64,000 nucleotides of DNA from Closterium sp. Naga37s-1 (taxonomy: Eukaryota; Streptophyta; Zygnematophyceae; Desmidiales; Closteriaceae), in NCBI GenBank assembly GCA_947471745.1, contig CANJKZ010001237.1, positions 2,462,001 to 2,526,000 of the forward strand. The letters run 5' to 3'. The notes below the pieces were generated by a model. The model was not told the DNA's origin and searched no databases. It worked only from the letters and a program-made list of their open reading frames with translations. Positions 24,073 through 33,216 of this stretch are shown one piece after another. Made by a program: the position numbers and the translations under genes. Each line of letters opens with the position of its first letter. The stretch's first letter is position 1.

Positions 24073-25161
24073 TGTTGGGTGCAAATTCACATTGCACGAC
24101 ATCCTGCCGTCTGTTTGTACGAGTATGCGTGTGCGAATGCATTTGGGTGTGAATGGAATGTTCGTGTGTTTGTTTGCTTTCGCAATTTTCGCTTGATGCA
24201 TTTGCAGGTACTCGCGCAATGTGCGCTTCGGCACAACATTGTACGCGCTATGAACAGTGCAAGCAGAAAGGACGAGCTCGCAAAGGAACCCAAGATGGAC
24301 GCTTTGCAGTTCGGTTGAATTGATTGCGCAGATTCAGTTCTATCCAACTCGAAATTGTACTGTTTTGTTTGGTTGACTATAGTGTAGCAGGGCAGGCACT
24401 ATAGGGGTACAATTTAGGTGAAGGTTGGATGTTGTTTGTCTGTATCTGCATGCTTCAGGGCCAGGGGAAACCAGCGGAACCAGCATTTGGCTGGTTGGGC
24501 AAAGACAAAACAAGTTCTGTTTTCAGGACCTGAACCTGGTTGTTGTTTTCCCAGGTTGGAAAAACAGAACCAGAGGTTGTTTACCAACCTACCACCTGCT
24601 GTTTTGTCCAGACAGGTTGGTTCTGTTGCTTGGAATTATTTGGGATCATCCCTGGTTGTTCCCAGGTTGATTCCCAAGGTCCTTGCTAGCTAGAACTATT
24701 TATTCCTTCTCTGTTTGTACTCTGGATATAGTCAAGTTTACTCAAACGAATTCCCTTGCTGAAGTTCGTACTCACGCAATTCGACGGCGGAATGCTACCC
24801 GAGTCAACGCTAGTACGCTAGCACTCCAATGCTAGGCAACGCTGTCCGAGCTGTAACTCTGCAATGGCAGAACTTTTTGTGAGGCAACTTGGCTTATTTT
24901 AAAGCTCCTGGAGAGAGCTTCGATATAGCAAATTCTCAGCTTAATCCGATCGAAGATCTGCACGACACGCTGTGCTACGTACAAGGTACTCTCGTTATTT
25001 TGGCTTTGTCATTCTTGACTCCTCTCTCTACAAACTCGGACCCGAGGATAGGGGCTGGTCTTGCACCAGGCACCCAAAGTCCCTTGGAGGTGACCCCAAG
25101 GAGATGTTTTAAGTTTGATTGAGTCATAATAGCCTGAGTTGATTAGGCCATTACAGCAACA
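24073..25161 (+). repeat. Copia-1 LTR, last of the array, mosaic
   Basis: Begins TGTTGGGTGC and ends CAGCAACA. The first ~650 bp are almost identical to the other array LTRs. From about 24720 onwards it is strongly diverged, with many substitutions and small indels, including in the last 100 bp. Satellite DNA in reverse orientation begins at 25162. Confidence 0.9.
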
Positions 25162-27043
25162 TCGTATTGGTAAGTAATGCATTTACCATTCGTACCGACC
25201 ATATCAGTAAGTAATGCACTTCGTCTTAGTTTCAACCATATGGGTAAGTAACGCACTTACTCTTGGTACCAACCATATGGGTACGTAACGCACTTCATCT
25301 TGGTACCAACCATATGAGTAAGTAACGCACTTACTCTCAGTACCAACCATATGGGTAAGTAACGCACTTACTCATTGTACCAACCGTATGGGTAAGTAAC
25401 ACACTTGCTCTTGGTACCAACCATATGGGTAAATAACGCACTTACTCCTCTTACCAACCACATGGGTAAGTAATGCACTAACTCTTGGTACCAACCATAT
25501 CAAAAAGTAACGCACTTACTCTTGGTACCAACCATATGCATAAGTAGCGCACTTATTCGTGGTACCAACCATATCGATAAGTAACGCACTCACTCCTGGT
25601 AACAACCATATGGGTATGTAACGAATTTAGTCTTCATACCAACCATATGGGTAAGTATCACACTTGCTCTTGGTACCAACTATATGGGTAAATAACGCAC
25701 TTACTCCTCTTACCAACCACATGGGTAAGTAATGCACTAACTCTTGGTACCAACCATATCGGTAAGTAACGCACTTACTCTTGGTACCAACCATATGGGT
25801 AAGTAACATACTTACTCTTGGTACCAACCATATCGGTAAGTAACGCACTTACTCTTGGTACCAACCACATGGGTAAGTAACGCACTAACTCTTGGTACCA
25901 ACCATATCGGTAAGTAACGCACTTACTCCTGGTACCAACCATATGGGTAAGTAGCGCACTTATTCGTGGTACCCACCATATCGGTAAGTACCGCACTCAC
26001 TCTTGGTACCAACCATATGGGCATGTAATGCACTTATTCCTGGTACCAACCATACCGGTAAGTAACGCACTTACTCCTAGAACCAACCATATAGGTAAGT
26101 AAGACACTTACTCTTGGTACCAACCATATCGGTAAGTAACGCACTTACTCCTGGTACGAACCATATGGGTACGTAACGCGCGAACTCTTGGTACCAACCA
26201 TATGGATAAGGAACACACTTACTGTTGGTACCAACCATATGGGTAAGTAACACACTTACTCTTGGTACCAACCATATGGGTAAGTAACACACTTACTCTT
26301 GGTACCAACCACATGGGTACGTAACGCACTAACTCTTGGTACAAAACATATCACTAAGTAACGCACCTACTCCTGGTACCAACCATATGGGTAAGTAACG
26401 TACTTACTCTTGGTACCAACCATATCGGTAAGTGACGCACTTACCATTGGAACCAACCATACGGATAAGTAACACACTTACTCCTGGTACCAACCATATC
26501 TGTACGTAACGCAATTACTCTTGGTTGATTCGTACCAAGAGTGGGTGAGTTACTTACCGATATGGTTGGTACCATAAATAACTGCGCTACCTACCCATAT
26601 GGTTATGTAACCCACTTACTCTTGATACCAACCATATCAGTAAGTAATGCACTTATTCCTGGTACCAACCATATCGGTAAGTAACGCACTTACTCTTGGT
26701 ACCAACCATATCGGTAGGTAACGCAGTTACTCTTGGTACCAACCATATGGGGATGTAAGGCACTTACTCCTGATACCAAACATATGGGTAAGTAACGTAC
26801 TTACTCTTGGTACCAACCATATCGGTAAAGAACGCACTCACTTCTGGTACCAACCATATGGGTATGTAACGCACTTACTCTTGATACCAAACATATAGGT
26901 AAGTAACGCACTTATTCCTGGTGCCAACCATATCGGTAAGTAACGCACTTATTCTTGGTACAAACCATATGGGTAAGTAGCGCACTTATTCCTGGTACCA
27001 ACCATATGGGTATGTAAGGCACTTACTCCTGATACCAAACATA
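25162..27043 (-). repeat. 37-bp satellite array, right block, inverted relative to the left block
   Basis: About 50 units of the same 37-bp repeat, here as the reverse complement (CCAACCATATGGGTAAGTAA + CGCACTTACTCTTGGTA). Between about 26524 and 26605 a two-unit island is flipped back to the plus orientation. The block is interrupted at 27044 by a Tc1/mariner element and resumes at 28641. Confidence 0.96.
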
Positions 27044-28640
27044 CACTGAACGAAATAATTGTCTACATGCCAAGATATATGGATGGAAAATGTGCATTAG
27101 TTGCTACTGTGTTTAAGCCTTAATGAAAGGGCGCCACAAGGTTAAACCCAAAGGGTTGTACATGGAAACACAAGGCTACATGGCCATTAACTCGGCTCAG
27201 CAATCAGCAGGAAAGGAATTAGGCAAACAGTGTCATATGGACAGTTTTTTACAAATACTGTCACGCATGCAAACCAGGCAGAATCTAGTACTTGGTCCAG
27301 CGACCCTTGGCCTTGAGCACAGCCCGCACACGCCTGGGCATGCTTTCGATCAATTCACTGCACCAGGCTGTGGGGATTTTCTCCCATTCCACTTGAATTC
27401 TGTCCCACAACTCGAGAATGCCTGCAGAGGGGCGGGGGTAAGCAACCGGCTGCTTCTTCAAGTAAACCTATAGGTGTTCTATGGGGTTGAGGTCCGGACT
27501 AGATGCGGGCCATGGGAGAACAGAGTACGGCTGCTCTGCAAGGTAATTTTTGACCAGCTTGCATGTATGCTTGGGGTCGTTGTCATGCTGGAACACGACT
27601 GCCTCGGGATTCAACTCGTAATGCTCGATAGTCTGTTGAAGCTCGTCTTGCAGGATTGAACGGTACAACTCCCCATTCATCCTTCCCTCTATCTTGCACA
27701 TAAAACCCGCGCCGTTGTATGTCATGCACCCCCAAATCATGATGGAGCCGCCGCCATGCTTGACGGTCTGTTTCACATGGTGCGGCTCCATGGGGCAATC
27801 CTGTCTAATCCAGGCCCAACTTCATCCATCGCTACTAAACCGGCAGACCTTTGTTTCATCGCTCCAAATGACGCGTTTCCAGTCATCCATTGTCCAGTGC
27901 TGATGGTCCTTGGCCCACTGCCTGCGGTCGTTGATATTTTTCTCGGATAGTCTAGGCTTAGACGGCTTTTCAATTGCCTTAACTCTGTGCCGCTTGAGAG
28001 TGTTTCGAACGGTGGCGCCAGTGACACTGATGCCGTGTGTAGAAGCAATCATTCCCACGGCTGCCTCGGCGGATTTCGATTCACCTGAAACTATCGACCT
28101 TACGACTATCCGCGCGATTTGCTCGGGTAGCTTGCGCGGCCGACCAGGTTTTGCCGGTGACGGCACTAGCTCGTCGTACGTTTGCGGACCGACATGGCGG
28201 AGGAGCTCGTCATGGACGGCGGACTTCGAAACACCCATCTCCTTAGCGATTTGGCGGTAACTACGCCCCTCTTGAATTAGCTGCATGATGCGCTTCTGCT
28301 TCTCCACACTAAGGCGCTTCATGCTTGGGGGGAGATAGCGCTAAGGTAAGATCGTAGACTACGCCCGTAATCGCCTCTGTACCTAACGAAACTAGATCTA
28401 ACTGCGCTCGAAATAATGCGCGAGACATTTTCGAAGGATTTGTCCGTATGGGGTGTCGAGAGGGAAAAGCTGACTCGTTAGAGCTCCATCGTTTGACGGG
28501 GTAGAGGGCGCCTACAGAAACCGGTAACAAATCACGCGAGCCATGTATGCAATTTGTACAATAGAATACATGTTTATTTTACGATTGGACGCCATTTACT
28601 CTACAGATCGAATCCATAAGGACAATTATTTCGTTCAGTG
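27044..28640 (-). mobile_element. Tc1/mariner-type DNA transposon (1597 bp)
   Basis: Bounded by a perfect 20-bp terminal inverted repeat, CACTGAACGAAATAATTGTC at 27044-27063 and its reverse complement at 28621-28640, and flanked by TA on both sides (27042-27043, 28641-28642), the Tc1/mariner target duplication. Removing the element restores the satellite unit ...CCAAACATATGGGTAAG, so it inserted at the TA inside CATATG. It carries one transposase gene on the minus strand. Confidence 0.95.
27285..28322 (-). pseudogene. Tc1/mariner transposase, DD34E, two nonsense codons
   Basis: One minus-strand frame of 346 codons from ATG at 28322 to TAG at 27285-27287, close to the usual ~340 residues of Tc1 transposases. 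The N-terminus holds a helix-turn-helix (YRQIAKEMGVSKSAVHDEL) and the basic motif KPGRPRK. The catalytic residues are visible: WSDET, QHDNDPKHT and NPIEHL, with 34 residues between the last two. It would cut and paste the element at TA sites. Two in-frame stops inactivate it: TGA at 27822-27824 (position of the Arg in SDGR) and TAG at 27468-27470 (position of the Trp in EHLW). Both are explained by single C-to-T changes on one strand or the other. Confidence 0.95.
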
Positions 28641-28934
28641 TATGGGTAAGTAACGTACTCACTCTTGGTACCAACCATATCGGTAAGTAACGCACTTACT
28701 CTTGGTACCAACCATATCGGTAAGTAGCGCACTAATTCGTGGTACCAACCATATCGGTAAGTAACGCACTCACTTCTGGTACCAACCATATGGGTATGTA
28801 ACGCACTTACTCTTGATACCAAAGATATGGGTAAGTAACGCACTTATTCCTGGTACCAACCATATCAGTAGGTAACACACTTACTCTTGGTACCAACCAT
28901 ATTGGTAAGAAACGCACTTTCTCTTGGTACCAAC
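28641..28934 (-). repeat. 37-bp satellite, remainder of the right block
   Basis: About eight units in reverse-complement orientation between the Tc1 element and a Copia-1 LTR, in phase with the units left of the Tc1 insertion. Confidence 0.95.
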
Positions 28935-30034
28935 TGCTGGGTGCAAATTCACATTGCATGACATCCTGCCGTTTGTTTGTACGAGTATGCGAGTGCGAAT
29001 GCATTTGGGTGTGAATGGAATGTTCGTGTGTTTGTTTGCTTTCGCAATTTTCGCTTGATGCATTTGCAGGTACTCGCGCAATGTGCGCTTCGGCACAACA
29101 TTGTACGCGCTATGAACAGTGCAAGCAGAAAGGACGAGCTCGCAAAAGGAACCCAAGATAGAAGCTTTGCAGTTTGGTTGAATTGATTGCGCAGATTCAG
29201 TTATATCCAACTCGAAATTGTACTGTTTTGTTTGGTTAACTATAGTATAGCAGGGCAGGAACTATATAGGGGTACAATTTAGGTGAAGGTTGGATGTTGT
29301 TTGTCAGTATCTGCATGCTACAGGGCCAGGGGAAACCAGCGGAACCAGCATTTGGCTGGTTGGGCAAAGACAAAACAGGTTCTGTTTTTAGGACCTGAAC
29401 CTGGTTGTTGTTTTCCCAGGTTGGAAAAACAGAACCAGAGGTTGTTTACCAACCTAACACCTGCTGTTTTGTCCAACCAGGTTGGTTCTATTGCTTGGAA
29501 TTATTTGGGATCATCCCAGGTTGTTCCCAGGTTGATTCCCAAGGTCCTTGCTAGCTAGAACTATTTATTCCTTCTCTGTTTGTATCTGTATATAATGAAA
29601 TTGATTCAAGCGAATTCCTTCCTTGCTGGAATTTCGCTTCTACGCGGTGCGACGGCAGAATGCTACCGAGTCAATGCTAGCACGCTAGCACTACGACGCT
29701 AGGCAAACGCTGTCTGAGCCATAACTCTGCAATGGCAGAACTTTTCACGAGGCAACTTGGTTTATTTTAAAGCTCTTAGAGTGAGCTTCGATATAGTGAA
29801 TTCTCAGCTTAATCCGATCGACGGTCTGCACGGCACGCTGCGCAACGTTCAAGGTACTCTTGCTGTTTTGGTCCCTCTTGATCCCTCTTGATCCCTCTCT
29901 CTACATACTCGGACCCGAGGATAGGGGCTGGTCCTGTACCAAGCACTCAGGGACCCTTGGAGGTGACCCCGAGGAGAGGTTTTAAGTTGGATTACGTCTT
30001 AATAACCTGAGTTTATTAGGCCCTTACACCAACA
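28935..30034 (+). repeat. 5' LTR of Copia-1 copy D (1100 bp)
   Basis: TGCTGGGTGC...CACCAACA, slightly more diverged than the array LTRs (small indels near 29151, 29262 and 29880). The primer site TGGTATCAGAGC follows at 30038-30049. The left end is inserted directly into satellite DNA. Confidence 0.92.
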
Positions 30035-30080
30035 AGCTGGTATCAGAGCTGCGTTATAGCGATCCTCGATATAGGTAGCT

Positions 30081-32388
30081 ACGGCGGGAAAGGATTCGGC
30101 GGAAGCTATTGAATCTTCAGCCCAAGATCGTAGCGGCAGCCAAGATTCTGGTGTTTCGGCGCCAAGGGGAGCGCGAACAAACCAGGGCTCGCTGATCAAG
30201 GAGGTGCTGAAAAACTTCACCGTCGAGAAGTTCAATGGTGAGGGCTATGATGATTGGGCCTGGAAAATGCAACTATATTTCCGTCAGATTGGATTGCTGA
30301 AACTAATGATTGGGGAGGATCCTAGACCGAGTTACCCCGCGCTGCAGGAAGAATGGGACGAGCGCTCCTCGGCTGGATACTACTTAATGTCGCAGAGTTT
30401 GGAGCTGAACCAGCGACACCACGTCATCCACCTGCTGACGGAGGATAAGTGCGGTCCAAAGGCGTGGACCGTGCTGAAGGAGCAACCTCCGTTGCCGCGA
30501 CGCTCATGATGGAGAGGGAGCTCTCCGCGCTGCGTCTGAGTGAGGGAGAGCCGGTGCAACCTGTTTTGGACAAAATGCGCGACCTCTACGCGAAGTTGGC
30601 GACCGCGGGAATCACCTATCCGGTGCAGACCAAGTGCTTGAAGATGCTGTCGCTGCTGCTGGAATCGTGGCTTCAATTCACGAGCGGATTGAGCCTGCCG
30701 CAGAACCAGAGCTTGTGGACGCTCGAGTGGGTGCGGACGAATATTCTAGAAGAGGACTTCCGTCGCCGCCAACTGAGGGGTGGAGACAACGGCAGCAGCG
30801 GCTACGGCATGCAAGGTGGCAAACGTGGCAGAGGACGTGGCTTCGGTGGCGCTGGTCGCGGTGCAAAGAAGGACGACGACTCCAACGACCAACAAGGAGG
30901 TACCGGTTGGGGTCGCGGTGGGAAATCTGGACGTGGGGGCAGATCGGGTGCTGGTGGCAAAATGAAAGGGAGCTGCTGGTATTGTGAGAAGGAGGGGCAT
31001 CCCTGGTTGTTGTGTTATAAGAAACCCGAAGGATGGACCCCCCAGAATCGCCATCAGGATGGCGGCGCTTGGAGCAACCAGATAATCGGCGCGAACATGG
31101 TCGCAGATTCGTCCGACGACAACCCGAAAGGCAGAGGCGGTGCTGAGAAGAAAAAGGAGCGCACCGCAGGCCAGTTCTTCCATGTTGGAGACGAAGGAGA
31201 GCAAGGAGACGGTTCTGCCAAGGTTGGAGCAGAGCTGCACCCCCTGGACTTTTGGGTGTTGGACACGGGCGCTGCGTGGACGATGACGCCGCGCAAGGAC
31301 CTGCTAGACGACCTACGCTCTGCACCAATCTCTGAGGTGTGCTCTGCCTCTGGACACGCGTTGAAGGTGGCTGGTGCGGGATGAGCTACATTCAAGGGAG
31401 CGGATGGCAAGCCGGTGGTGCTGCACAACGTTCTCCTCGTTCCCGACCTCAAGGCCAACCTCATCTCCCTCCATAAGCTCGCCAAGGCTGGGGTGAGTAC
31501 TAGCACGGATGGGGCACGCACTTACAAGGGGCAGCTGGGCATCCGGGTGCTTTGGGATTTGCACGAGAGCAAGGATGTCTATGTGGCAGCTGCCGGCATT
31601 GGCGTGGCACGGTGGGGGGCAGGCTAGAGAGGGGTCTGCATCCCAGGGGGAGTGCAATGCCGTGGGAGCCGTTGGTGTGAAAGTGTCGGCCAGATCTGGT
31701 GAGAAAGATTGGGCAACGGCACACCGACGCTTGGGGCATGTGGCAATGCCTTTGCTGAAGCAGCTAGAGAAGGATGGAGCCGTTAAAGGCTTGAAGCTGA
31801 ACGGACAGCCACCTGATGACAACTGTGCAATCTGCTTGCTATCCAAATTCACCCGTTTCCCCTTCCATAGTGTGGCTGGCAGGAGCAAGAAGCCTTTAGA
31901 GCTGGTCCACATGGACTTCAAGGGGCCGCTGCCGGTTCAGGGACACAAGGGGGAGCGGTACTTCCTGACCATAGTGGATGATTGGATCAGGATTATGTGG
32001 GCATATCCGCTGAAGCAGAAGGACCACGCCGCCTTTACGATACGGGAAGATTGCCTGCCGTTCGTAGAGAAGCAAGCGGAGTGTGTGGTGAAGCGGATTA
32101 GGACAGACCGGGGTGGTGAGTTCCTTGGAGCTGAGATGACGGCCTGGCTTAAGAAGCAGGGCATTCAGAGGGAGCTGACCACGGCTTACACCCCACAGTC
32201 CAACGGTGTAGCAGAACGGGCGAACCGGACCATTCTGGAGATAGCTAGGGCACTGCTCATAGAATCAGGGGTGGGCAATTCCATGTGGCCCCATGCTGTC
32301 CGGCACGCAACCGTGGCTAGGAACAGGGTGCTCACTAAGGTTGGTGATGACTCGTGGGTGCCGTTGGAGAGGTGGCTTGGGAGGAAGC
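30081..32388 (+). pseudogene. Copia-1 copy D: gag-protease-integrase, multiply broken and 3' truncated
   Basis: Same domain order as copies B and C up to integrase. The start codon is ACG at 30081-30083 where relatives have ATG. An 11-bp deletion near 30483 shifts the frame in gag. A TGA (CGA in relatives) stands at 31382-31384. An 8-bp deletion near 31580 shifts the frame again. Intact motifs include CWYCEKEGHPWLLC, VLDTGAAWTMTP, IRTDRGGEF and NGVAERANR. It ends at 32388 in the middle of integrase (LERWLGRK), where a Copia-2 LTR in the opposite orientation begins. RT, RNase H and the 3' LTR are missing. Confidence 0.93.
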
Positions 32389-33175
32389 TGTTATAGTCAC
32401 AATAGGCTTGAATGTGCCTAAAACGAAAGATAGAGAGCACAGACGGATTTCTGCACAGCGGCTTCAAACGTTGATAGCGTTCTGCTCACAGCTGCAAATG
32501 ACTTGATTCAAATTAGCAATTTAGATTGCACGATTTGATAAAGAATTGACGACACAGCGTCGGTTTGAACGAACGGTACTATGGCAGCCACTATAGTCTT
32601 AGAACACAAGATAGGAAGTGTTACGAGTTGGGAATGACTCCCAGCTCCTACAAACCCCAAGAGCCGAGGTACAGTGATGTGGAACAGTGCCACACTGTCC
32701 CCAACCACGAAGGGTCTCGAAACTACCCTTCACTAGGGCCTACACCAAGTGAAATGTTACACTACACAAAGTAATGTAACTATCTTCAATATCTTGAGGT
32801 GTACCCTTTTGGCGAGCTTCGAAATCACTTGAGGCTTGACACCAAGGCTCGGGCTCTTCGTCACAAACTCATCCTTGAGTTCTTGATGGGTCTGCTGCAC
32901 ACACCTGCGACACGCCGAACGTTCGACACAGGACAAAATAGAAACCGCGCATGACAAAGTAGAAACCGCGCGCGAGACACAAACGACCGCGTAACACGCG
33001 TCTAGCGATAACTCGCTATTGACTCGACACACACACTCGACATCATGACTCAACATTCACACACAATTATAAGCATGAAATATATATTATCCCATGCCCT
33101 CATACCATTCCATACACACACACATTCACGCACACGGACAACAAGCCGAGTGCAAACCGTAGGGTTGCACCAACA
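32389..33175 (-). repeat. 3' LTR of Copia-2 copy E (787 bp)
   Basis: Reverse complement begins TGTTGGTGCAACC and ends GACTATAACA, matching the LTR pair at 45172 and 50810 apart from a loss of about 30 bp and a gain of about 20 bp. The polypurine tract CAAGGGGGAGTT (reverse complement of about 33176-33187) lies at its inner edge. Confidence 0.92.
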
Positions 33176-33216
33176 AACTCCCCCTTGGATTGTTGGCCTT
33201 AGGATATGTTGCTCTC

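Larger units (their letters stand above)
11031..25161 (+). mobile_element. Tandem Copia-1 array: 3' fragment-LTR-internal-LTR-internal-LTR
   Basis: Three Copia-1 LTRs (12503-13594, 18288-19379, 24073-25161) alternate with two complete internal regions (13595-18287, 19380-24072), preceded by a truncated internal region. Adjacent copies share one LTR instead of having two each, so this is not a set of independent insertions. The arrangement is typical of unequal recombination between LTRs of one element. Satellite DNA flanks both sides. A target duplication for the whole array cannot be tested because its left end is truncated. Confidence 0.9.

Noticed and set aside
25161..25166. Target duplication for the Copia-1 tandem array
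   Set aside because: The left partner is missing because the array starts with a truncated unit, so TCGTA at the right edge cannot be matched.
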